The notes below the pieces were generated by a model that saw nothing but the letters and a program-made list of their open reading frames with translations, searched no databases and was not told the DNA's origin. The translations under genes were made by a program, and so were the position numbers. This document shows positions 1 to 6,407 of a stretch of 7,913 nucleotides of DNA, in pieces; within the stretch, counting starts at the first letter, position 1; every line of letters starts with the position of its first letter. Source of the DNA: Rubritepida sp. (GTDB taxonomy: Bacteria > Pseudomonadota > Alphaproteobacteria > Acetobacterales > Acetobacteraceae); contig JALHNW010000072.1 of NCBI GenBank assembly GCA_022843345.1, positions 1-7,913 on the forward strand, read 5' to 3'.

Positions 1-54
1 CTGCTCCTTCAAAATCCCGATGATCTGCTCATCGCTGAACCTGCTGCGCTTCAT
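1..54 (-). CDS. IS3-family transposase OrfA, N-terminal fragment
   Basis: Eighteen codons from an ATG at 54 to the window edge, reading MKRSRFSDEQIIGILKEQ. This is the characteristic start of IS3-family OrfA (a helix-turn-helix protein of the transposase_8 type, which binds the element's ends and is usually fused to the catalytic OrfB by -1 frameshifting). The fragment is cut by the window edge, with no sign of internal disruption. The start is secure because the motif begins at the methionine and the IS terminus lies 63 nt upstream. Whether the element is intact cannot be judged here. Confidence 0.85.
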   Translation of the reverse strand, partial: MKRSRFSDEQIIGILKEQ

Positions 55-117
55 TCGTCCGTCCCTTGCTGGATCGGACTCTACCGAAAAATGGAGCCAT
101 TTCAGGGGAGCACGTCA
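1..117 (-). mobile_element. IS3-family insertion sequence, left end only
   Basis: The terminal part of an insertion sequence whose body lies beyond the left edge. On the minus strand the DNA reads TGACGTGCTCCCC from 117 inward, which has the TG start and C-rich core of IS3-family terminal repeats (IS407-like groups in particular). The orfA start codon follows 63 nt later, a normal leader length for these elements. The outer boundary at about 117 is inferred from the TG end, because the other inverted repeat and the target duplication partner are outside the window. The flanking bases from 118 (GTTGC) would be the start of any target duplication. Confidence 0.7.
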
Positions 118-259
118 GTTGCACCGGAAGCGTGCGGCTGAATGACCAGTCCTCGATGAGTGTTGGGGGCAAGACCAGCGTTCGAAAAGCTTGCAAGCCC
201 GCCGGAGCAGGTTTCGAGGGCCGAGACCAACAGCAACAACGCGGTCAACGTCCCACAAC

Positions 260-490
260 TCAGCATTCAATGCCTTTTGGCTCTGCGATCAGGATGTAGG
301 CATCATCCAAGCTCGAACCCACTCCTTCGTCGGATACCAAGCCTTCGAGCACTCGCAGGAGATGGTCGGCTACATCAAGCTGATTCTCAGCCACAGCTTG
401 TTTAAACGCAGCTAGAACCTGCTCCTCCAAGGTCCGGCGGCGCCGCCGGCGAGCTCCGATCGATATCGTGTCAAACGGTTTTTCTTGCAT
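260..490 (-). CDS. Small arginine-rich hypothetical protein, last gene of the ABC/CcdA operon
   Basis: A 76-residue soluble protein of unknown function. It has a run of six arginines (residues 14-19), then a helical section starting TLEEQVLAAFKQAVAENQLD and continuing through VADHLLRVLEGL, and ends near DDAYILIAEPKG. From memory, short proteins with an arginine patch followed by a 'TLEEQVL..F..A......DVAEHLLRALE' helix recur as hypothetical proteins in alphaproteobacteria, which supports a real gene. Its ATG at 490 lies 3 nt past the ATPase stop codon, so translation is probably coupled to that gene. The ribosome site is weak (GAAGGCG inside the end of the ATPase gene). There is no signal peptide or membrane segment. 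The arginine patch could contact nucleic acid or lipid, but nothing visible decides this. Confidence 0.65.
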   Translation of the reverse strand: MQEKPFDTISIGARRRRRRTLEEQVLAAFKQAVAENQLDVADHLLRVLEGLVSDEGVGSSLDDAYILIAEPKGIEC

Positions 491-493
491 TGC

Positions 494-1462
494 TCAGCCA
501 GCGCCTTCGCTGCGTCCGCCCGTGTTGCGGAGGAGGCCCAGGAAAACCTCTTCGAGGTTTGGCTGGCTCGTCGTCATATCGGCCACGTGAAGTCCCGCAG
601 CGTGAACTGCGCGCAGGATCTCATCGGCAACGCCTCTGCCACGCCCATATTGAAACACAAGGCGCTTGCCAGACAGGATTGCACCGAAGCGGCGGAGTTC
701 AACGGGAACTTCGTTGATGGGCGAAGATATTTCGATCTCGAGTGTCCTATCCTCGACCCGTTGGAGGAGGGCGTCGGTTGTGTCATCGATAAGAATGCCG
801 CCAGCGGCCAGGACGGCGATGCGGTCACACATCGCTTCGGCCTCGTGAAGATAGTGCGTCGTCAGCAGCACGGTTGTGCCATTGCGGTTCAAGGATTTGA
901 CGTAATCCCAAAGCTGCTCCCGAAGCGCGGCGTCCACGCCAGCAGTTGGCTCATCGAGAACGAGGACTGGCGGATTGTGGACCATCGCCTTGGCGACCAT
1001 CAGTCGCCGCCGCATGCCTCCGGATAAGCTGCGGGCGGGCGCATCGGCCTTGTCCGCCAGTCCAAGGGCTTCAAGGAGTTCGTCGGTGCGCCGAGCCGCC
1101 TTGGGTACGCCGAACAGCCCTGCTTGGAGGTCAAGCACAGCGCGCGCCGGAAAGTAGGGGTCAAGCGTGAGTTCCTGCGGGACGACGCCGATCGAAGCGC
1201 GGGCGGCGCGGGGCTCGTCGTCGATGTCGATGCCGCAGATACGTGCGCGGCCGTCTGACTTACGGACGAGTCCGGCCAAAATGTTGATCAAGGTCGATTT
1301 CCCGGCGCCGTTCGGCCCAAGGAGGCCGAAGATGGTGCCATGTGGGACAGCGAGGTCCACTCCCCTGAGAGCGTGTTTGCCAGTCTGCTTTGCCGTCCCC
1401 GCGTAGACCTTACTGAGGTTCTCGATCTCGACCGCGTTCGTGGGTCCGCCGCCCTGTACCAT
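494..1462 (-). CDS. ABC transporter ATP-binding protein (ABC-2 exporter type)
   Basis: A 322-residue nucleotide-binding subunit of an ABC exporter. It hydrolyses ATP at the inner face of the cytoplasmic membrane to drive the permease encoded two genes upstream (2135-2944). Visible motifs are Walker A GPNGAGKST (49-57), Q-loop Gln96, signature LSGGM (146-150), Walker B with catalytic Glu in VLVLDEPTAGVD (166-177) and switch His203. After the ATPase domain there is a tail of about 90 residues ending LEEVFL, as in the DrrA/NodI/YadG group of drug, polysaccharide or lipid exporters. The ATG at 1462 is chosen because it lies 4 nt after the ccdA stop with a GCGGGGG run before it. The open frame continues to 1735, but that extension only shadows ccdA in another frame. 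The substrate cannot be read from sequence. All catalytic residues are present. Confidence 0.93.
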   Translation of the reverse strand: MVQGGGPTNAVEIENLSKVYAGTAKQTGKHALRGVDLAVPHGTIFGLLGPNGAGKSTLINILAGLVRKSDGRARICGIDIDDEPRAARASIGVVPQELTLDPYFPARAVLDLQAGLFGVPKAARRTDELLEALGLADKADAPARSLSGGMRRRLMVAKAMVHNPPVLVLDEPTAGVDAALREQLWDYVKSLNRNGTTVLLTTHYLHEAEAMCDRIAVLAAGGILIDDTTDALLQRVEDRTLEIEISSPINEVPVELRRFGAILSGKRLVFQYGRGRGVADEILRAVHAAGLHVADMTTSQPNLEEVFLGLLRNTGGRSEGAG

Positions 1463-1466
1463 GGCT

Positions 1467-2135
1467 TCAGCTACCCCCGCTCGGCACGAACAAGCCGAAG
1501 TATATTGACCACGCGCCAAGGGCAGCGAGCAGGAGACCGATGGCGACCGGCACCCGGCTGGAAAGCGACGCCAGCCGGTCAAGGACGTGCCGAGCCGGTC
1601 CCCAGAGCAGGGGCACCGCCACTGGGAGCGACAGCGCCAGACCGAACAGCGCCAGGGTAACGAAGCCTCGCACCACCTGCGCCTCACCACCGACCGCAGC
1701 CGAGCCAAGCACCGCCGCCAACAGCGGTGCGGCACAGGCCGGGATGTTGAGCGCGAACAGGACGGCCAGCGCCGCGGCTCCTTGGACGGCCGAGAGCCGC
1801 CCGAGGCCCGGTCCCAGCGCCTTCATGAGCCGCCCAGCATTGCCCGTCAGGTAGACCAGCCCAAGGACGACGTAGAGAGTGCCCAAGAGCACCCAGCCAG
1901 CCCGCTGGAAGCCGGTGAAGGCCGTGCCCACGAGCGCGGCAACGACGCCGAGCAAGCCGATAAGTACGGCACGGGTGAGCGTGAAGACCACCGCCTGCAT
2001 GACCTTGGTGGCGACCGGCCTTCCCTCCACGGCCTTGATGAAGAGCAGGCTGGACCCGATGGAACACGGTTCAACGAAGCCGAGGAGGCCTAGGCCCACG
2101 GGCAGGATCAGGAGTTCGAGCAGGCCCGATCCCAT
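1467..2135 (-). CDS. CcdA/DsbD-like membrane thiol-disulfide transporter
   Basis: A 222-residue polytopic membrane protein with about six hydrophobic segments. It matches the CcdA/DsbD transmembrane family, which passes electrons from cytoplasmic thioredoxin to periplasmic thiol proteins. The two expected cysteines are present: Cys24 in VEPCSIGSSLLFIK near the first segment and Cys134 in LNIPACAAPLL of the fourth, 110 residues apart. There is no periplasmic thioredoxin or DsbD alpha/gamma domain, so a separate partner is implied. The start is ATG 2135, which overlaps the permease stop as TGATG, with GGAGG 11 nt upstream. A TTG six codons earlier (2153) is less likely because GGAGG would overlap it. 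The gene lies between the permease and ATPase of one ABC exporter, so its work is probably tied to that transporter. A role in cytochrome c maturation is possible, but no ccm genes are visible. Confidence 0.88.
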   Translation of the reverse strand: MGSGLLELLILPVGLGLLGFVEPCSIGSSLLFIKAVEGRPVATKVMQAVVFTLTRAVLIGLLGVVAALVGTAFTGFQRAGWVLLGTLYVVLGLVYLTGNAGRLMKALGPGLGRLSAVQGAAALAVLFALNIPACAAPLLAAVLGSAAVGGEAQVVRGFVTLALFGLALSLPVAVPLLWGPARHVLDRLASLSSRVPVAIGLLLAALGAWSIYFGLFVPSGGS

Positions 2136-2944
2136 CAGGACTTCAGCCTCCAACCGGTGGCAACAAGGCGGTGGCAGGCAACGGCGAGAAGGATGTTTGC
2201 GCCGGTCATCACAGCCAGCCCGACCATCGGAGAGCCGTCGGCGTGGCCGGTCATCCCAAAGCGGAAGCCATCAATCATGTAGAAGAAAGGGTTGGCGCGG
2301 ATGACCGCCTGGAAGGCGGTGGGCAAGTCGGCGATCGAATAGAAGGTCCCTGACAGGAAGGTGAGCGGCGTGACGACGAAGCTCGTCACCGCGCCGAGGT
2401 GGTCCATCTTCTGCGCCCACAGCCCGCCGAGGATACCCAGCAGTCCGAGCAGCATACAGGCGGCGAGTGCATGGAAGGCGATGAAGGCCGGGTGCGCGAG
2501 GCCCAATGGGACGAAGGGCCACATAGCGAGGCCGACGACGATGCCGACCAGTAGGCCACGCGTGACCGCGCCAAGCGCGAAGCCCGCGACAAACTCGGAG
2601 GGTGAGAGCGGGGCCATGAGGAAATCGCTGATGTTGCCCTGCACCTTGCCGATGAGGAGCGACGACGAGGCATTGGCGAAGGCGTTCTGGGCCATTGCCA
2701 TCACAACGAGGCCCGGAGCGAGGAAGGCAAGGTAGGGGACACCGCCGACCGCCTCTAGCTGCCCACGGCGGGTCATGACGACGGAGAACACGACGAGGAA
2801 CAGGAGCGTCGTCACCACGGGCCCAGCCACGGTCTGCGCCGACACCGCAAGGAAGCGGCGGACCTCCCGGCGGTAGAGGGTCCAGAGGCCAATCCAGTTG
2901 GCTCTTCTGCGCTTTATCGTTGTCTGTTGCTCGAATGGCTGCAT
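2135..2944 (-). CDS. ABC-2 type transporter permease
   Basis: A 269-residue inner-membrane permease of the ABC-2 family (YadH/NodJ/DrrB-like). It has a cationic amphipathic N-terminus (LYRREVRRFL at about 23-32) followed by about six hydrophobic segments. The middle holds the GKVQGNISDFLMAPLSPSEF stretch, typical of the coupling region in this family, and a later segment reads LTFLSGTFYSIADLP. The size is normal for a half-transporter permease that works as a dimer with two ATPase subunits. It is the first gene of the operon and its stop overlaps the ccdA-like start. The ATG at 2944 is the only reasonable start and its ribosome site is poor (CTAGAG). Homologues export lipids, polysaccharides, drugs or unknown compounds, so no substrate is assigned. 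Confidence 0.92.
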   Translation of the reverse strand: MQPFEQQTTIKRRRANWIGLWTLYRREVRRFLAVSAQTVAGPVVTTLLFLVVFSVVMTRRGQLEAVGGVPYLAFLAPGLVVMAMAQNAFANASSSLLIGKVQGNISDFLMAPLSPSEFVAGFALGAVTRGLLVGIVVGLAMWPFVPLGLAHPAFIAFHALAACMLLGLLGILGGLWAQKMDHLGAVTSFVVTPLTFLSGTFYSIADLPTAFQAVIRANPFFYMIDGFRFGMTGHADGSPMVGLAVMTGANILLAVACHRLVATGWRLKS

Positions 2945-3128
2945 CTCTAGATCAGGCTGATTTTTGCCTCGGTGGGAAGGTCAAGTGCAGCAACAGTTAA
3001 ATCGCCACGGGTACCTGACAACGCATCTGGTAATCTGGCCTGCCTCTCCCTTCCCGGATCCAGGTCAGTTTCCCTCGCCACGAACGGATGTATCATCAAC
3101 ACCTGGATGGAGATGAGGAGCCAAGCCG
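2945..3128. promoter_or_regulatory. Divergent intergenic region between the ABC operon and hupE-like gene
   Basis: These 184 bases must hold the promoters of both the minus-strand ABC operon and the plus-strand HupE-like gene. No strong sigma-70 pair is visible in either direction. An 8-bp perfect inverted repeat, ATCCAGGT (3058-3065) and ACCTGGAT (3101-3108), could fold in the HupE-like leader just before its ribosome site. A TTGACC box on the minus strand (2984-2979) could be a -35 element, but no matching -10 follows at proper spacing. Confidence 0.5.
3115..3120 (+). promoter_or_regulatory. Ribosome binding site of the HupE-like gene
   Basis: GAGGAG lies 8 nt before the ATG at 3129 and fixes that start. 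It is the strongest Shine-Dalgarno sequence in the left half of the window. Confidence 0.8.
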
Positions 3129-3761
3129 ATGCGTCGAAACGACTTGCTTGCAGGCTGGCTACTCTTCGTCATGGTGCTGTTGCCTGCGATGCTGCTGGCC
3201 CACCCAGCCGCTGCGCACATGCCGAGCGGCAGCGTGCCACCGGCAGGCTTTAGCGAGGGACTGTTTGCGGGTCTGGTGCATCCGGTGGTCGGGCTGGATC
3301 ATTTGGCTTTTATCGTAGCAGTGGGACTTGCGGCGGGCCTGTCGCGATTTGGCGCGACTTTGCCTTTGTTGTTCGTCGCCGCCTCCGCCGCCGGAGCAGC
3401 TATGCATGTGTCCGGGTTGGTCCTTCCCGCAGCGGAACCGCTCATCGCGGTGTCGGTCATGCTGGTAGGTCTCCTTCTGGTTAGCACGAGTGGGCGATCC
3501 GCCGTGGTCTGGAGCCTTCTCCTTGCCGTGGCTGGCATCGCCCATGGATATGCCCATGGCGAGGCTGTGATGGGCTCCGGAGCACCAGCAATGCTCGCAT
3601 ATCTGCTTGGCTTGGCATTGACCCAGGGCGGGCTCATGGCCGCCGTCGGCATGCTGGCCTCGCGTTGGTCAAGCGTCCTTCTCATGCCGCGCTTGGCCGG
3701 AGGCGCCATCATTGCGATCGGGGCGCTAGCACTAACCACGGTTTCCTTGGCGAGCGGTTGA
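3129..3761 (+). CDS. HupE/UreJ-family metal permease
   Basis: A 210-residue membrane protein of the HupE/UreJ family, whose studied members carry nickel or related metals across the inner membrane for hydrogenase or urease. It has an N-terminal signal/hydrophobic segment ending in AHPAAA (to about residue 29), giving a mature end that begins HMPSG, followed by about six hydrophobic segments. The family signature is visible as HPVVGLDH (51-58, with His51, Asp57 and His58), and the second motif as HGYAHGEA (139-146). The latter resembles the cyanobacterial-type branch (HGYAYGEA) rather than classical HupE (HGxxHGxE). No hydrogenase, urease or cobalamin genes are nearby, so the metal is open. 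Nickel, cobalt or another divalent ion are candidates. It is divergent from the ABC operon and convergent with copA. Confidence 0.88.
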   Translation: MRRNDLLAGWLLFVMVLLPAMLLAHPAAAHMPSGSVPPAGFSEGLFAGLVHPVVGLDHLAFIVAVGLAAGLSRFGATLPLLFVAASAAGAAMHVSGLVLPAAEPLIAVSVMLVGLLLVSTSGRSAVVWSLLLAVAGIAHGYAHGEAVMGSGAPAMLAYLLGLALTQGGLMAAVGMLASRWSSVLLMPRLAGGAIIAIGALALTTVSLASG

Positions 3762-3769
3762 CATCAAGC

Positions 3770-3789
3770 CTGCCAGCTTAGCTGGTCAG
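3770..3789. terminator. Hairpin between convergent hupE-like and copA genes
   Basis: CTGCCAGC, loop TTA, then GCTGGTCAG forms an 8-bp stem with one bulged T, 8 nt after the HupE-like stop codon and about 45 nt from the copA stop. A second, weaker pairing, GGTGG (3808-3812) with CCACC (3820-3824), follows. Neither has a T-tract, so termination efficiency is uncertain, but the position between convergent genes fits a shared terminator. Confidence 0.5.
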
Positions 3790-3833
3790 CACCATTCGGA
3801 CTGGCCCGGTGGGCACGAGCCACCACCAAGCGC

Positions 3834-6170
3834 TCAGTCGATGCGCACCGCACGCAAGCGCAGCGCATTGCCCACCACGCTGACCGAGGACAGCGCCATG
3901 GCTGCTGCCGCGATCACCGGCGAGAGCAGAATGCCGAAAGCCGGGTAGAGCACCCCCGCCGCGATCGGCACCCCGGCCGCGTTGTAGGCAAAGGCAAAGA
4001 ACAGGTTCTGGCGGATGTTGCGCATCACTGCCCGCGACAGTCGCCGGGCACGCAGGATGCCGGTCAGGTCGCCGCCGAGCAGCGTGACGCCCGCGCTCTC
4101 GATCGCCACATCAGTGCCGGTGCCCATCGCGATGCCGACCTCGGCCGCGGCCAGCGCCGGGGCGTCGTTCACGCCGTCGCCCGCCATCGCGACGTGGCGG
4201 CCCTCGGCCTTCAACCGCTCGACGATGCGCTGCTTGCCCTCGGGCAGCACCTCCGCCTCGACCTCCGTAATGCCGAGCCGCCGGGCCACTGCCTCGGCCG
4301 TGGTGCGGTTGTCGCCAGTCAGCATCACCACCCTCACGCCCTCGGCCGCGAGGCCCGCGAGCGCCGCCGGCGTCGTCTCCTTTACCGGGTCGGCCACCGC
4401 CACGATCCCGGCCGGCGCGCCGTCCACCGCCACAAAGAACACCGTGGCGCCGTCACCGCGCAGCCGCTCCGCCTCGGCCGCGAGCGCACCCGGCTCCACG
4501 CCGAGCTCGCCCATCAACCGTGCACTGCCCACGGCGATCCGCCGCCCCTCGACCGTACCGGTGACACCCCGCCCCATCGGCGCGTCGAACTCGTCCACGG
4601 ACGGGACGGAAAGGCCGCGTGCAAGGGCGGCACGGACCACTGCCTCGGCCAGCGGGTGTTGGCTTGGCCGCTCCAGCCCGGCGGCGAGACGCAGAAGCTC
4701 ATCCTCTGCCATGTCGGCGGTCGGCACCAGAGCAACCACCTCCGGCCGGCCCTGCGTCAACGTGCCGGTCTTATCCACCACCAGCGTGTCGATGCGCTCC
4801 AGCCGCTCCAGCGCCTCGGCGTTCTTGATCAGCACGCCCGCCTGGGCACCGCGGCCGACGCCCACCATGATACTCATCGGCGTGGCCAGCCCTAGCGCGC
4901 AGGGGCAGGCGATGATCAACACTGTGACGGCGGCGATGAGCCCGAAGGCCAGCCGCGGCTCCGGACCCCAGATGGCCCAAGCGGCAAAGGCCAGCGCGGC
5001 GACGGCCATCACGAACGGCACGAACCATCCCGCCACCTGGTCCGCCATCCGCTGGATGGGCGCGCGGGAGCGCTGGGCTCCCGCCACCATGCGCACGATC
5101 TGCGCCAGCACCGTGTCCTGGCCCACGCGGTCGGCCCGCATCACGAAGGAGCCCTGGCCGTTCAGGGTGCCGCCGGTGACGCGGGCCCCTACGGCCTTGG
5201 AGACAGGCACCGGCTCACCCGTCACCAGGCTCTCGTCCACATTGGAGGCGCCCTCCAGCACCTCGCCGTCCAGCGGCACCTTGTCGCCAGGGCGCACGCG
5301 CAATCGGTCGCCGACATGCATATGGGCCAGCGGTACCTCCGCCTCCGACCCGTCCGGACCGAGGCGGCGTGCGGTGGGTGGCGCGAGGTTCAGCAGGGCG
5401 CGGATGGCGCCGCCGGTCCGCTCGCGGGCGCGCAGCTCCAGCAGCTGGCCGAGCAGCACGAGGACGACGATGACGGCGGCCGCCTCGAAGTAGACGGCGA
5501 CGGATCCGTCGCTTGCCCGGAAGGCAGCGGGGAAGATGCCCGGCGCGACGGTCGCCACCACGCTAAACAGCCAGGCAACGCCCGTTCCGAGGGCGATCAG
5601 GGTGAACATGTTGAGGTTGCGGCCGACGAGGCTGCGCCAGCCCCGTTCGAAGAAGGGCCAGCCGGCCCAGAGCACCACGGGCGTCGCCAGGGCGAGCTGG
5701 ATCCAGTTGCCGACCCGTGGCCCGCCCACGAGGTGCATCATGCCGGTCAGGTGGCCTCCCATCTCCAGCAGGAAGACGGGCACCGTCAGCGCCAGGCCGA
5801 TCCAGAAGCGGCGCGTGAAGTCGATGAGCTCCGGGTTCGGTCTGGTCTCAGCAGATGGAGATTCGGGCTCCAACGCCATGCCGCAGATCGGGCAGCTGCC
5901 GGGACCGGCCTGCCGGACCTGTGGGTGCATCGGGCAGGTGTAGATCGCGCCCGGCACCACCGGCTCCGCGCGCAACATGGGCTTGGGTTGCAGGTACTTG
6001 GCGGGGTCGGCGACGAACTTCGTCCGGCAGCCGGCCGAGCAGAAATGGTATGCGGCGCCGGCGTGCTCGGCGTGGTGCGGCGTCTTGGCCGGATCCACGG
6101 TCATCCCGCAGACCGGATCCTTTGACGTCAGCGCGCCGGTGGAGCCGCGTACCTGCGGATGATGGTCCAT
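3834..6170 (-). CDS. copA: Copper-translocating P1B-type ATPase (CopA class) with YHS and CPMHP metal-binding domains
   Basis: A 778-residue inner-membrane pump that exports Cu(I) from the cytoplasm using ATP. The N-terminus has a YHS-type domain (DPVCGM with Cys21, then Cys44 and Cys48) and a heavy-metal-binding domain (YTCPMHP with Cys79, then Cys93 and Cys96), but no HMA CxxC domain. The core has TGEP (317-320), the intramembrane metal motif CPC (422-424), the phosphorylated Asp466 in DKTGT, HP (505-506), TGD (618-620) and GDGVND (664-669). YN (729-730) and the following MALSS (758-762) mark the Cu(I) subgroup P1B-1. The start is ATG 6170, preceded by AAGGCAGGA at good spacing. An in-frame ATG at 6224 would add 18 residues but lacks a ribosome site. 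It is divergent from two exported-protein genes. A Cu(I) or silver pump is near certain, and import is very unlikely. Confidence 0.95.
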   Translation of the reverse strand: MDHHPQVRGSTGALTSKDPVCGMTVDPAKTPHHAEHAGAAYHFCSAGCRTKFVADPAKYLQPKPMLRAEPVVPGAIYTCPMHPQVRQAGPGSCPICGMALEPESPSAETRPNPELIDFTRRFWIGLALTVPVFLLEMGGHLTGMMHLVGGPRVGNWIQLALATPVVLWAGWPFFERGWRSLVGRNLNMFTLIALGTGVAWLFSVVATVAPGIFPAAFRASDGSVAVYFEAAAVIVVLVLLGQLLELRARERTGGAIRALLNLAPPTARRLGPDGSEAEVPLAHMHVGDRLRVRPGDKVPLDGEVLEGASNVDESLVTGEPVPVSKAVGARVTGGTLNGQGSFVMRADRVGQDTVLAQIVRMVAGAQRSRAPIQRMADQVAGWFVPFVMAVAALAFAAWAIWGPEPRLAFGLIAAVTVLIIACPCALGLATPMSIMVGVGRGAQAGVLIKNAEALERLERIDTLVVDKTGTLTQGRPEVVALVPTADMAEDELLRLAAGLERPSQHPLAEAVVRAALARGLSVPSVDEFDAPMGRGVTGTVEGRRIAVGSARLMGELGVEPGALAAEAERLRGDGATVFFVAVDGAPAGIVAVADPVKETTPAALAGLAAEGVRVVMLTGDNRTTAEAVARRLGITEVEAEVLPEGKQRIVERLKAEGRHVAMAGDGVNDAPALAAAEVGIAMGTGTDVAIESAGVTLLGGDLTGILRARRLSRAVMRNIRQNLFFAFAYNAAGVPIAAGVLYPAFGILLSPVIAAAAMALSSVSVVGNALRLRAVRID

Positions 6171-6175
6171 GACAG

Positions 6176-6184
6176 TCCTGCCTT
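6176..6184 (-). promoter_or_regulatory. Ribosome binding site that decides the copA start
   Basis: On the minus strand AAGGCAGGA ends 5 nt before the ATG at 6170. The alternative upstream ATG at 6224 has no purine-rich site ahead of it, so 6170 is preferred. Confidence 0.65.
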
Positions 6185-6192
6185 CGTGATGC

Positions 6193-6206
6193 ACCCTGGA
6201 AAGGGT
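6193..6206. repeat. Short perfect inverted repeat in the copA leader
   Basis: ACCCT-GGAA-AGGGT is a 5-bp inverted repeat with a 4-nt centre, 22 nt upstream of the preferred copA start. If 6170 is the start, it lies in the untranslated leader and could form a small hairpin or act as a protein site. It does not match the longer CueR-type operator (ACCTTCC, 7 nt, GGAAGGT). Confidence 0.35.
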
Positions 6207-6328
6207 TTCCTCCAAAGAAGTCATCCGAAGTGACGGTGTGGGTGCCTGACATAAATCGTTGCAAACGGCAGCATTGATTTGCGAGAGCGCAGTTGGTTAT
6301 AAGTCGAGTAATTTCAATAAGATAACGA

Positions 6329-6341
6329 ATGGCAATGCCAT
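6329..6341. promoter_or_regulatory. Inverted repeat in the copA / exported-protein divergent region
   Basis: ATGGCA-A-TGCCAT is a perfect 6-bp inverted repeat around one base. It sits in the AT-rich centre of the region between copA and the divergent plus-strand genes, the place expected for a shared operator. No family of regulator can be named from it. A TTATAA at 6297-6302 could serve as a minus-strand -10 box for copA, but its -35 partner (TTATCT, 17 nt away) is weak. Confidence 0.3.
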
Positions 6342-6372
6342 AATGAGGTGAGGCAGTTCTTGGGAACATGTC

Positions 6373-6401
6373 TTGTATGTCATTTATGATCCATCTAATT
6401 A
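6373..6401 (+). promoter_or_regulatory. Candidate sigma-70 promoter for the plus-strand exported-protein genes
   Basis: TTGTAT (6373-6378) and TAATTA (6396-6401) are separated by exactly 17 nt, a good housekeeping promoter layout. A small inverted repeat, TCAT-TT-ATGA (6380-6389), lies inside the spacer and could be an operator. Transcription would start at about 6408, right at the first in-frame ATG. This implies either a leaderless message or a translation start further downstream. Confidence 0.4.
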
Positions 6402-6407
6402 TCGGTC

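Noticed and set aside
118..259. Short overlapping plus-strand frames between the IS end and the small arginine-rich gene
   Set aside because: They cross the IS boundary or the real minus-strand gene, have no ribosome site and no recognisable protein content. The stretch looks non-coding.
485..1027. A 180-residue plus-strand frame opposite the ATPase
   Set aside because: It covers the conserved ATPase C-terminal half in antisense and shows no family features.
1463..1735. N-terminal extension of the ABC ATPase frame
   Set aside because: The extension lies entirely inside the ccdA-like gene in another frame, is rich in Arg, Trp and Cys, and the ATPase has a good start at 1462 just past the ccdA stop.
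2974..2985. MerR/CueR-like half site CTTGACCTTCCC on the minus strand upstream of the ABC operon
   Set aside because: The expected second half (GGAAGG at 7 nt) is absent and no -10 box lies 17-20 nt downstream, so it is only a chance half-match or a plain -35-like box.
4015..5493. A 492-residue open frame on the plus strand, opposite copA
   Set aside because: It is antisense to a fully supported ATPase, is dominated by Ser, Ala, Arg, Pro and Thr, and has no motif. This is the usual shadow frame of a GC-rich gene.
6171..6224. Longer copA form starting at the ATG at 6224
   Set aside because: It has no ribosome site, its 18 extra residues precede the usual short HH-rich N-terminus, and the ATG at 6170 has a good site.
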